DNA of 64,000 bases from Gigaspora rosea (taxonomy: Eukaryota > Glomeromycota > Glomeromycetes > Diversisporales > Gigasporaceae). The number at the start of each line of letters is the position of its first letter. The stretch's first letter is position 1. Position numbers and translations under genes: made by a program. The notes under the pieces were generated by a model. The model had not been told where the DNA came from. It worked only from the letters and a program-made list of their open reading frames with translations, and searched no databases. Below are positions 10,480 through 20,315 of the stretch, one piece after another. The stretch lies in assembly GCA_003550325.1 (NCBI GenBank), contig QKWP01000196.1, positions 15,274 through 79,273 on the forward strand. The letters are read 5' to 3'.

Positions 10480-10924
10480 AAAATTGATCGCTCGAATCTT
10501 TGGCGATCAGTGATTATCATTTCATCAACCCAATAAAAAATCCTACGAAAAAAAATGGAAATTTCCTAATATCCAACGAATATACACAAAAATTTGCATC
10601 GGGCCACCGATATTTATGCATAAAAATCAAGTTTTTACTATTATTTATTATAGCATCTGTAAATTACTATGGTTTCAGCCTTTTATTTTGCTCGCCATGC
10701 ATACGAAAGATAATGTAGCACTGGTTACATTAAATTTCGGCAGATATTTGCTCACGTGTACACACATTTCATAGACAAATCACGGCAAAGTTGAAAATTA
10801 TATGTGAAAAATAAACAAAATTTGATGAATAATTCACGCAGACCAATCAGATATAAGATTTTGCGGACAAATATCGCTTAACTCATTGTATAAACCATAC
10901 ACTCATTGCATTCGTTTCTGGTAT
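10480..10924. other. Intergenic, upstream of the His-rich gene
   Basis: Presumed 5' region of the minus-strand gene. The 72-codon plus frame at 10500-10718 has no protein-like features. No repeat ends recognised. Confidence 0.4.
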
Positions 10925-11105
10925 TACTATAAATTACTATAGTAAATTATATAGTAAATATTGTTAAAAAAAGTTACTATTATTAAATTTTTTTATTTTA
11001 TCAATAAAATAATCAAAATAATTTTATTTTTATTAATCCGGTAACCTAATAAGTATATTAAATTAAAAAAATTAAAAATTAATTTGTACAAAAAATATTT
11101 GTTTA
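10925..11105. mobile_element. Fragment of the GGGCCGGTGC element (right-hand interior)
   Basis: TAGTAAATTATATAGTAAA, ATCAATAAAATAATCAAAA, GTAACCTAATAAGTATATTA and AATTTGTACAAAAAATATTT match 30590-30760 inside the complete element; the terminal inverted repeat is absent. Confidence 0.65.
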
Positions 11106-11211
11106 CTATGAGCCTATCCCTACCCACCCACACCTAATACCCCAATTAGCCAATCAGATTTTACGATTATTAAAAGTTAAATATAACATTTAACAGTAAA
11201 TAACTTTTGAT

Positions 11212-11720
11212 TTACTAGACCAAATTTGATAATTTAACTACCAAAATGATCCTCTCNCCAAATTTGATAATTTAACTACCAAAATGATCCTCTTAATGAG
11301 AGGATTCTAACAAGCCTAAAATCTTTAAAATGCAATCACAGGATCCTAAGATTGAAATAAATTTGTGTTGCTATAAATGGTTATAATTATTTAATAAATT
11401 ATAGAACTTTTATAGTAACACAAATCTATTCTGATCACAGGATCCTGTGATTGGATTTTAACGATTTTAGACTTGTTAGAATCCTCTCAATAAGAGGATT
11501 CTAAAAAGCCCAAAATCGTTAAAATCCAATTACAGGAGCCTAAAATCGAAATGAATTTGTATAATTATTTAATAAATTATAGAACTTTTATAGTAACACA
11601 AATTTATTCCGATCACAGGATCCTGTAATTGGATTTTAACGATTTTGGGCTTGCTAGAATCCTCTTATTGAGAGGATTATTTTGGTAGTTGAATCATCAA
11701 ATTTAGTTTAGTAGTTCAAA
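11212..11720. mobile_element. Foldback element with GATCCTCT motifs; contains an N
   Basis: Outer inverted arms ACCAAATTTGATAATTTAAC...AAAATGATCCTCT (left) and AGAGGATTATTTTGGTAGTT (right). The interior contains repeated inverted modules built on AAAATCGTTAAAATCCAAT and CACAGGATCCTGTGATTGGA. There is an ambiguous base at 11257 flanked by two identical 36-bp copies (11220-11255 and 11258-11293), which looks like an assembly join, so the left arm length is unreliable. Confidence 0.7.
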
Positions 11721-11877
11721 AAGTATTAATTATCTAATATTATTAATAAATCTATAAATTTGATCAAAAATAATTTTGCAACTTTGGCCGGAATTATGAA
11801 ATTTTGGCCAGAATTACACCTGATACTTTAGCTGATCCACCCACCTATCCAGAAAATAGCTGATTTCTGGAAGCTCT

Positions 11878-12432
11878 CTTACCTACTTCTACCTATGTAA
11901 GGTTCACTCCAATCCCGGTATCCACCATTACCTTTCTACTAGTCTTTCCCTAATACATTCCAGACTTCCAATCCAGTTGGCCCAGGAGAGTTGATCAATT
12001 CGGCATTAGATGCTATTATGTTTTTCTCCCCTGGTATCTACTTCTATAATATAGGTCCTTTTCTTCTGATACAACTTTGGCGACCAGGTTAGTAGACATC
12101 CCTAAGGTCAATATCTGGTTTTCCGGCTTTGGTCCAATATTTCAGTTTTGGTAGCACCATCAAAGATTTTTGCTACCTCCTTACTCGGGACTTGCCAAAT
12201 AGGTTTCCGTATCTCTAGTTCTTTGAATTTGTTGTGTTACAAGACACAACTTTACCTGAAAGCTTCTATTCAAGATGGTAACTAAGGACTATAGGTAATA
12301 TACCAACCAATCGACAGGAAACGGTTACTGAAACACAGGTCTATTTTTTCAAAAGCGTCGCTAGTGGGATTTGAACCCTAGACCTGCTACTTGGGTGACA
12401 ACTTACCAACTTCCCTAAGTCGCCACACCCTT
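11878..12432 (-). mobile_element. tRNA-headed repeat, copy C (head end)
   Basis: Best-preserved head: on the minus strand an A-box-like TTAGGGAAGTTGG (12406-12418) and a perfect B-box GGTTCAAATCC (12367-12377), about 30 bp apart, start the element near 12432. The body runs to about 11878 and matches copy A 1140-1868, without the MITE. It provides the empty site for that MITE. A long T-rich TTTATTTATTTA tract lies just outside the head end on the plus strand. Confidence 0.7.
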
Positions 12433-13282
12433 TTTTTAAGTTTATTTATTTATTTATTTATTTATTTTTTTATTTTTTTATTTTTTATTTTTTTTTTTTA
12501 ATTAAACTTAAATTTTATTATTATTATTTTTTAATTTTTATTTAAATATATGCGATATTTTATTTTTTATAGTAGCAGGTAGTATTTTTTTTATTTATTA
12601 ATTTAAATACAGGTCTTTTTTTTATTTTAGTTTATTTTTTATTTATTTATGAATTTATTTATTTTATTTTAAATTATTTTAAAATTATTTTTTTTATATA
12701 TACATACTGCTACGTTTTATTTTACTTTTATTTTTGGGTGTTTTTTTATTTATTGATCAATCAAAAAGATTTCAACTATTAAGCATATGCAAGTTAACTA
12801 TTTTTGTAATATGCATATATACATTGGTGGGAATAATTCTGGTTATTTCCAAATAAGAAATAAGAGTGCTTTATATAATGCCAGTACTACTTTAATTAGT
12901 GTTGCTTTTTGATATACATAGAAAATATGTTTACTCACTAATTAAAAGTAGCAATGGTATTGAGGATTGCTTATTTTTGGAACAAAAAATTTAATATTAT
13001 TTGTGGTTCAAAAAAGCGAAGTAGCTTATTTTTGAGCTATAGATGATTTTAAGTTTTTTGTTCAAAAATAGGTAGCTTATTTTCAGAAATATACAGTAAT
13101 AAAAAGTTCTCTGATTTTTATGAAATTTTTAAAATATGTGTATTTTGATCTACTGAACAAGTTTACTTAAGCGACTTTAATCGATTTGCTTAATAAAATT
13201 ATAACTTAAATATGTGCAATTATAATCGATTAACCAAAAAACACTTTATAAGTTATCTACGATTTTTCTGCATATTTATTTA
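12433..13282. other. AT-rich spacer with relics of palindromic elements
   Basis: 12440-12720 is T-rich low complexity. From 12820 to 13260 there are diverged pieces of two foldback families: GTAGCTTATTTTCAGAAATA (compare 61721-62034) and TATTTTGATCTACTGAACAA...AATCGATTTGCTTA (compare 47801-48405). No gene. Confidence 0.5.
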
Positions 13283-15160
13283 GGGCGTTAGTTTATGGCG
13301 ACCCGTCGCCATGGTGACCCCGTGATCGACCAATCAAAATTGATCATGTGGTCACGTGATGGCCGATTTGCGAAGAGCAAATTGGCGTACACGTGATACA
13401 CGGGACCGATTTTGATCGATTGATCATCTAAAAACATAACGATACATAACGATACATAACTATATTTATATAAAAAAAAAAAGAGCGAATCTATCTATCA
13501 CTACCGGGTACAACCCGAACTTTTTTTATTTTTTTTTAAAAAAAAATCAACGATACAAAAAAAAAAAATCCTAATCTAAAAAAATACTTCGCCCAGTCCC
13601 ACATACCCATAACAGAGCCCTCCGATTTCCCTTTCTTAGATCAAGAACGAAACTCCAAAAACGACGACTCCAAGAACGACGATTCCAAGAATGACGACTC
13701 CAGAACGACGACTCCAAGAACGACGACTCCAGAACGACGACTCCAAGAACGACGACTCCAAGAAACAAAGCACCTAAAAAAAGAGAGAAGTTAGTACCCA
13801 TAACCAAAAAAAAATAGTAAAAAAAAAACACAAACTGACGAAGGTCTCAACCCCCAGTACTACGACGATTCCAAGAATGACGTCTTCCAGAACGACGTCT
13901 CCCAGAATGACGACTCCCAAAAATGACTTCAAGAAAAAATAAAAAAAGAGAGAAGTTAGTACCCGTAACAAAAAAAAACTAGTAAAAAAAAAAAATACTT
14001 ACAGTAAACTGACAAAGATCTAGACTCCCATTCTAAGAACCATACCAAGAACGACGGCTCCAAGAAGAATGACGGCTCCAAGAAGAATGACAGCTCCAAG
14101 AAGGATGAATCCAAGAAAAGAAGTGACTAAAAAAAAAAAGTTATAAAAAAGAAAAAAAAAAACTATAGGCAAATAAAAAAAAACCTCCACTAGCGCTTAT
14201 CTAAAAATCGGCCCAGCCCCATTTCGCGTCACAACATAAAGCCAGCTACAAAAATACGAAAGAAGGCATCCACGAGATGAAGAAAAGAGACCAACCCCAC
14301 CCATTTCGCAGCTCAGCTCCGGCGAAGCCACTGCTAACACTTTTCCGTCCTTGAAGACGATTTTAAACGAAAAAACCCCCAATCTCACCTAACGCTTTTC
14401 CGTCCTCAGAACCAAGTCGAAGCCAATTTTAAATGAAAAGACCTAAAGACCAGCCCCAACCTCACCTAACGTTTTTCTGTCCAAAGAACCAAGTTGAAGC
14501 CGATTTCAAATGAAAAGATCTAAAGAAGAGAGAAGTTAGTGACGGCAACAAGAAAAAAAAGAAGAAAAAAAAGAAGAAAAAAAAAGATACTTATCACCCA
14601 TTTCGCAGCAAAGCCACTGCTAACGCTTTTCCGTTCTCAGAACCAAGTCGAAGCTGATTTTAAACGAAAAGACCTAAAGACCAGCCCCAACCTCACCTAA
14701 CGTTTTTCTGTCTGAAGAACCAAGTTGAAGCCGATTTCAAACGAAAAGACCTAAAGAAGAGAGAAGTTAGTGACGGCAACAAGGCAACAAGAAAAAAAGA
14801 AGAAAAAAAATATACTTAATACCCATTTCGCAGCGAAGCCACTGCTAACGCTTTTCCGTCCTCAGAACCAAGTCGAAGTCAATTTTAAATGAAAAGATCT
14901 AAAGAAGAGAGAAGTTAGTGACGGCAACAAGGCAACAAGCAAAAAAAGAAGAAAAAAAAAATAAATACTTATCTAAAAACGGCCAAAAAAGAACTACAAA
15001 ATTTAAATCGCAATATGAAAAAAAAAATCTATTTACCTGTAGATCTGATCTAGATCGAATCGGGCACCCCGGAGACAAGCTACCGGTATATGATCACCAA
15101 TCTTAAATCTGATTAGCTGATCATATGGGGTCGCTATAGCGACAGGTCGCCATTTATAAT
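13283..15160 (-). mobile_element. Large inverted-repeat element with tandem exon-intron-like array
   Basis: Left end GGGCGTTAGTTTATGGCGAC after TTA; the right end carries GGTCGCTATAGCGACAGGTC/GCCATTTATAA, an imperfect inverted match (GTCGCCAT). Target duplication is not clean. The interior read on the minus strand contains (i) a (GA)GTCGTCGTTCTTG minisatellite (complement at 13640-13760), and (ii) repeated intron-like cassettes, the best at 14002 to 13927: ACT/GTAAGTATTT...GGTACTAACTTCTCTC...TTCTTGAAG/. Similar units with CACTAAC branch points recur at about 14535, 14765 and 14915, separated by a ~210-bp exon-like repeat (CTTCGACTTGGTTCTGAG..., CCATTTCGCAGC). No long protein frame. I infer a non-autonomous element that could be transcribed and spliced; no transcript evidence is available. 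Confidence 0.55.
13927..14002 (-). other. Canonical intron-like cassette (76 nt)
   Basis: Perfect donor GTAAGTATTT at 14002, branch-point GGTACTAAC near 13950-13958, pyrimidine-rich tract, acceptor TTCTTGAAG at 13927. Size and signals equal those of real introns in the Ran gene here. A sister unit lies at 13835 to 13774 (CAG/GTTTGTG...TACTAAC...TTTTTAG). Confidence 0.6.
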
Positions 15161-15214
15161 TTTCCTATTTATAATATATTTATTTATTGTCTACATCATA
15201 TTTATTTATGGAAT

Positions 15215-15512
15215 TTATAATTTATTGCATGGTGAAATATATTGCACCCTATTATAACTATATGGATCATCAATTTTGTGTAACAAATAATTAAAGAAAT
15301 TTTTATCAAAGCAAAAAATAAAATTTAATTAATATTAGAGTTAGGGTTAAGACCTGGAATAAAGCAGGGATATAGTTTATTCCAAAATTTCACGAGAAGT
15401 ATTTTTTATTAGAACTCCAAAGGTTGTTTCATAAACAAAATTTTTAATTAATAGAAGAGGTGCAATATATTGCAGGTGCAATATATTGCAGGTGCAATAA
15501 ATTATAAAACCC
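15215..15512. mobile_element. Foldback element (TATAATTTATTGCA ends)
   Basis: Left end TATAATTTATTGCATGGTG with AAATATATTGCACC; right end GGTGCAATATATTGCA twice, then GGTGCAATAAATTATA. The right arm is a tandem duplication of the 16-bp word. Interior contains AGAGTTAGGGTTAAG. Inferred MITE. Confidence 0.6.
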
Positions 15513-16429
15513 TTTATTTATTGTTTATAGTATTTATTGTTATAAATTTTACTTGTTAGAGTTTTGTATTCGAAAATAAACTACTTCTTTGTTGTATCTT
15601 AAATTACTTAAAATAGTAAATAACCTAAAAATAAGCTACCCCAAATTTTTTTTGTTAAAAATCAGCAAAAAAAAGTAGCTTATTTTTAGCAACATATGGT
15701 AATCCTAATTTTTTATTAATTTTTGATTAATTTCAATTGTTTTTTTTATTTTTTAAAAATAAATCAATCAAAAAGTTGGTTCTTATCTAACTTTTGTTGT
15801 AGTAATTAAAAAATTATAAAAAAATTCATTGATCTATATTTATAAACAATATATTAGTAAATCTGATTATGATCCTTATGAAAAGTTTTTTTTGTACTAA
15901 GTAAATATTATTTTTTGATATAAGTAAAGTTGTAGAGCAGGTTCTTGTGCATCTACTGGTAAATTTCATTAAAATTGGACCTGTATATAAGAAGATATGA
16001 GTAAAAACGTCTTTAAAATTCTTTAAATCATATAAAAATTTTATATATACAGACCTGTTTCAGATTTTGTACTACATTGTTTATATATTTGTTTTGCCCC
16101 AATTCTAAATATAAAAATATTGCCAATCTTATCCGAATTGGCAATTAAAATTATAATTAATTATTTAAATATTAGATATTGTAACTAAAAGCTATCTAAA
16201 TTTAGTACAAAGTACTAAATTTAGTACAGATAAATTCAAACCATTAACAATATAATTTATAATTATTTTATTACAAATATATAGTATAATAATAATGTAA
16301 AAAATTAAAAAAAATAACTAAATAAAAAGTGAATAAAAATAACTATATGGGGTAAAGTTAATAGAAATGTAACAAATTTATCTAATAAATTTGTCCCATT
16401 TTTATTGACTCTACCCATATGCTCACCTA
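15513..16429. other. AT-rich spacer with element relics, no gene seen
   Basis: 15550-15710 holds GTAGCTTATTTTTAGCAACA/TATGGTAAT and AAAATAAGCTACCCC, relics of the TACCGTA foldback family. The rest is A/T-rich without frames. Confidence 0.45.
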
Positions 16430-16662
16430 TATGAGGACGAAAGCATTTCGGGTTCTAAACCCCGAAATTAAAATTTGAAGATGAAATTGTTTTTGACCTA
16501 TTTTACTTAAAAGACAAAATTATTTGATACTTTTTTTGAATAGACGAAATTATAAGGAACATATCTATATAAATTTTATTTGCTCTTCCTTATAAAAAAT
16601 TTTAATTTTCTCTAATGAAGACGAAATAGGCCTTTTTCAAAAATCAATTTCAGTAGCATCAC
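16430..16662 (+). mobile_element. SINE-like element 'ACGAAAGC', copy 1
   Basis: 233 bp beginning TATGAGGACGAAAGCATTTC and ending TTTCAGTAGCATCAC, flanked by a perfect 12-bp duplication TATGCTCACCTA (16418-16429, 16663-16674). Near the start is a hairpin TTTCGGGTT..AACCCCGAAA whose loop strand reads GGTTCTAAACC, close to a B box. The word GACGAAAT repeats several times. No terminal inverted repeats and no poly-A. Copies 2 and 3: 24146-24383, 46631-46866. Orientation is arbitrary. Confidence 0.75.
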
Positions 16663-16674
16663 TATGCTCACCTA

Positions 16675-18649
16675 AATATTAAATAATAGCTAAATTTTTA
16701 TATATTGAAAGAATACTTTTGAATATTTATATATATTTTAACAATAAAATTAATAATTTTCTGTGTAGAACATATTTGCATTTGTTTTTTGGCAATAGCA
16801 GAAATCTGGTCAGTTGTTTTGTTTAACCTGTGTTCCCAAATTTCTATTGTGGCACCATCATTTCACAACTTCAATTTTACAATAAAAACAACAAATGACA
16901 ACTCTCGGCAACGATCACTTGTACCAGATTTACCATATACGAAACCAAAAATTTGCTGGAATTGTATGAAGAAGCGATACAAAATAACGGTTTTTATACA
17001 GATTAACCAAGGGTTTATGGTCTATTGCCTTTGGGAACTCTTATATATTTTGGCATACAAACCAAAAGCATTAGTATACAAGATAACTAACTAGCAGGAG
17101 ATGGTACCCTTGTATACAAAATTTTGGAGAAGGAAGTCTTTTGTCAACAAAGTTTTTTGTATAGAGCTTAATGGAAAACAGCAACTGACACTATACTCCT
17201 TGAAAAATCTAAAGGTCATGAACTGAACTCCTCTACCATATTCTTGCTTTTCTCAGGTTTTTTTTAGAAAATATTTTTGCCGATGTAAAAGTAAGAAATC
17301 TAGCTTACCTCTTCAAAATATCAGCATTGTTTACAATTCTGAATTGGAAAAGAAGTCACGAGAAGTAACGTTCTGCTGCGTGTAGGCCAGTATCTAAAAT
17401 TGGGTTGCAGAGTTTGCAGACTGCAACAAATTTTGAATTTTTGCAATATGCACAACTAAACTTTTATAAATTCTTATAATCCGCAACTATTTTTTTTATT
17501 TAGTTGCAGCCCGCAACTAATTTAAAAATTGAATTTCAGACACTAGTGTAGGCCGAAGACTGGCTTCGATTTTGAAGATTTTTTTAGAAAACTCTTGCAG
17601 GGCTAACTCTACCCCGAAGACGATAATAAATGTAATACAAACTAAATTTAGAATAAAGCTAGATTTAAAAGTATTATGTAATTTTTAAACAATAGTTTAT
17701 TCCTTTTCAATTTTACTTTCTTTTTTTTGTCTTCTCTATTTTTTCTCATTTTTGTTTTGTCTGTTTTGGTTTATATTTAGGTGTCATAGGTTTTTTTCTC
17801 TTTCTTTTATCTTCTTTTTTTTTTTCTTTTACATACTTTTGTTCTTTGTGATATGAATGTAAATACTCCTTATCCTAGAGGCTAGGTAGGGTAGATTAGA
17901 AAAAAGTTAGTAATCTTGATAGATTAACAACTTCCAATCGGTGAACTGGAGACAGAACTTCCAGAAAGTTGGAGGCCCTCTAGGGAGATAAATTGTTGCA
18001 ATAATCACGGATAGGTACTTCGATAATCAGACAAGTCTTTATTATTAAAATTGGAGGATTATAGGCAGAAATATCTATAGGTATAAAATCACCACATTCA
18101 ATATATAATAAAGGCAGGATTATTAACAAAAATATATATATATATATATTTTTTTTTTTAAGTTCGGCAATCCTGCCCTTTGTATCTGCAGACTTTATTG
18201 TATAACTGAAATATTTACATTTATTCTACTCTAACAGAAAGCTTACCCGATTTTATCCAAGTGTGACCAGCCTAGCAAAATTTTGCCTCAATTCGGATTC
18301 TCAATTTACTGAGAATATGATCCCTTCTATCACCGGCAGGCACCTGCTAACCATATCAAGATTGCCTTTTTTTTAAACTTTCTTCTCCTACTTTTTCTAG
18401 TTGAAAGATCCTACTACAAGAAAAACTATAACAAGGAGAAATATAAAAATGAGGAAATAACAAAAACTACCTAAACGAAAAACCAAGTTCAACAGAAAAG
18501 TAAAAATAAAAAAAAAACAGAAGAAAAAAGCAAAAAGACAGACAAGTGGTAAAAATTATATAATACTGCGCAAGGAAACGCCTTACCAAAGTATTATATG
18601 TACATAAAAAGAAAAAAGAAAAATCTAGAATTTCGTTCCACCGATCAGC
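16675..18649. other. Spacer with unrecognised, mildly complex sequence
   Basis: 16780-17350 has moderate complexity and a 101-codon plus frame (16789-17094) that I do not recognise. Words such as CTCTTCAAAATATCAGCATT near 17310 resemble CCTCCAAAAGATCAATAG near 29985, so both may be relics of one old repeat. 17690-18640 is low-complexity with T-rich and A-rich tracts and a (TA)n run at 18140. No confident gene. Confidence 0.35.
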
Positions 18650-19138
18650 CTACTCCACTATATCGCGTCTCATAACACGTCCGTTCCTGTTTATCCACCA
18701 GCATGCCTTCTTCCCGATTAGGATTGGAACAACAATGCCGATCTTTTGGGGGGTATGCCAGATTTCCCACTTTCCGTCAAAAATTCTAGAAAAAAGGCTT
18801 CTAGCGAGAATATAATAGAGGGTGTATGGTCGAACATGTTCTTGTAACCAAAAAACCTTAAAGAGAGTATTGAAGAACTCATTTTTTAGTTCATCGCCTA
18901 GCCAAGCTATAACACCTTCGTCGACGAAAGAAAACTTCCACCAGAATTTTTTGTACCAAGGGCACTCACTGTCTGTTATCTTGCACAACTGACGCTTCTG
19001 GCTTGCGTGCCAAATATATAAAGGAGTCCCCGAAGAATAGAGAGAAAACAGTTGACCTTTATAAAAACCAGTGTAAGTAGCTGCTTCGTCTTTTACTAAA
19101 AAAATTTTTGTTTTTCGTTTGTTCAGAAATTTGTACAA
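18650..19138 (-). pseudogene. LINE ORF C-terminal fragment (probable)
   Basis: 162 codons open to TAG at 18650, with no ATG start; the frame continues upstream a little (LSDDHLYKFLNKRKTKIFLV) into a TA microsatellite, so the 5' part is lost. Recognisable blocks: GQLFSLYSSGTPLYIWHASQ, CPWYKKFWWKFSFVDEGVIA, WLGDELKNEFFNTLFKVFWL, LYYILARSLF, KKACWWINRNGRVMRRDI. These resemble, from memory, the region after the reverse transcriptase in a Rhizophagus LINE family (GTPLYIW and PWYK.FW blocks). No enzymatic motif is present. A host gene fragment is possible but less likely. Confidence 0.5.
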
Positions 19139-19194
19139 GTGATCGTCAGAAAGAGTGTTTTTGTATATATATATATATATAAAACAACAAAAAT

Positions 19195-19800
19195 GTACTG
19201 TTATTTATCTTTTTGTACCAGTTCTAGGTTTCAAATCTCCATTCTTAATACCATTTTAATACTCCAATGAAATATGAATTTACAAAAAAAATTGTTAGTA
19301 AAAATGAAAAAATAACTAAAAAACAAAAAAAACAACAAAAAAAAGAACTAGTACTTATTTTTAATACCGGTTCTAGTTTTCGAATTTCCATTTCTGGTTC
19401 TTGAATTTCTATTTTCAGCGCCATTTTAATACTATAACAAAACACAAACCTATATAAAGAAAATTGTTAGTGAAAATGAAAAATAACTGAAAAACAAAAA
19501 AAAAAGATCTGATGATACTTATTATTTTGTACTAGTTCTAGTTTTTGAATTTCTATTCCCAATGCTATTCCAATACCCCAATAAAACACAAACCTACAAG
19601 AAGAAAATTGTTAGCAAAAACAAAAAAGCAAATGAAAAACAAAAAAAATCAATAAAAAAGAACTAGTACTTATCTTCTTGTACCAGTCCCAGTTCTTGAA
19701 TGTCCATTTCCAGCATCATTCAATCTTATATACTTCTACTTGGCATTTAACAAAGCCAAACAATAAAAAAGATATTAGTAAAAGTTTGAGAAAAAAGCAA
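19195..19800 (-). repeat. Tandem exon-intron-like array, four ~155-bp units
   Basis: Four diverged units whose equivalent points lie near 19212, 19364, 19527 and 19678. Read on the minus strand each has an exon-like part followed by AATAA/GTAYYA (donor) and ACTAACAATTTTCTT...TATAG/GTTTGTG (branch point and acceptor). The exon parts translate to related peptides: MALKIEIQEPEMEIRKLEPV, IALGIEIQKLELVQ, MMLEMDIQELGLVQ. This is a duplicated exon plus intron, not a simple satellite. It lies directly downstream of the LINE fragment on the minus strand's 5' side. Confidence 0.55.
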
Positions 19801-19852
19801 AATAAAAATATAAACTATACAATAAAAAATTAAAAAAAAATAAAACAAAAAA

Positions 19853-20225
19853 GGATTAATTAATTTGTAACCGTAGGTTACAAAATAAATTTATAACCGT
19901 AAATACTAAGATCAGGTGTAATGTGACTATCAAACCAAACTTTCTATAAAAATAAAACCGTCCGATTAAGGTTAGGGTTAGAGTGAGGCTTGGTGTAAGA
20001 CTTTGGGTTAAAGAAAGCTTTAGTTATATTAAAATTTAGCAAGGAATTTTTTTTGTTAGAAACCGAAAGGTAGTTTCATATGTAAAATTTTGATTTAGAA
20101 GCAATTTTTGGCAAAACGAACGTTTGTTTTGACTTTTTCAAATGTGTAACGTTACATCTGATCTTAGAATTTGATTGGCATGTTGGGATGGGTTACAGTA
20201 ACCGCAGTTACAAATTAATTAATCC
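19853..20225. mobile_element. Foldback element (GGATTAATTAATTTGTAAC ends)
   Basis: Left end GGATTAATTAATTTGTAACC..GTAGGTTACA, right end GTAACCGCAGTTACAAATTA/ATTAATCC; 373 bp. An inner inverted pair AGATCAGGTGTAATGT / GTTACATCTGATCTTA strengthens the fold. The interior has GATTAAGGTTAGGGTTAGAG. Inferred MITE with no coding content. Confidence 0.7.
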
Positions 20226-20315
20226 AACAAAAAAAATAAAATTATAAAAAAAAACAAATTAAAAAAAAAATTAAAAAATTAAAACAAAAAAAAGTAAAAC
20301 CAAAACAAAAAAAAA

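Noticed and set aside
12357..12432. tRNA gene on the minus strand
   Set aside because: A and B boxes are present but the acceptor and T stems do not pair well, and the sequence is joined to a repeat body seen in other copies; taken as a SINE-like head. The same applies to 1800-1868.
16430..16460. Hammerhead-ribozyme-like word ATGAGGACGAAAG at the start of the SINE-like copies
   Set aside because: The CUGAUGA core strand and a proper stem II are absent; only the GACGAAA half resembles the motif, and the other copies (ATGAGGATGAAAG, ATGAGAACGAAAG) do not preserve it.
16789..17094. 101-codon open frame
   Set aside because: Moderately complex but no recognisable domain, no conserved start context, and neighbouring sequence resembles a decayed repeat at 29.9 kb; left as unidentified.
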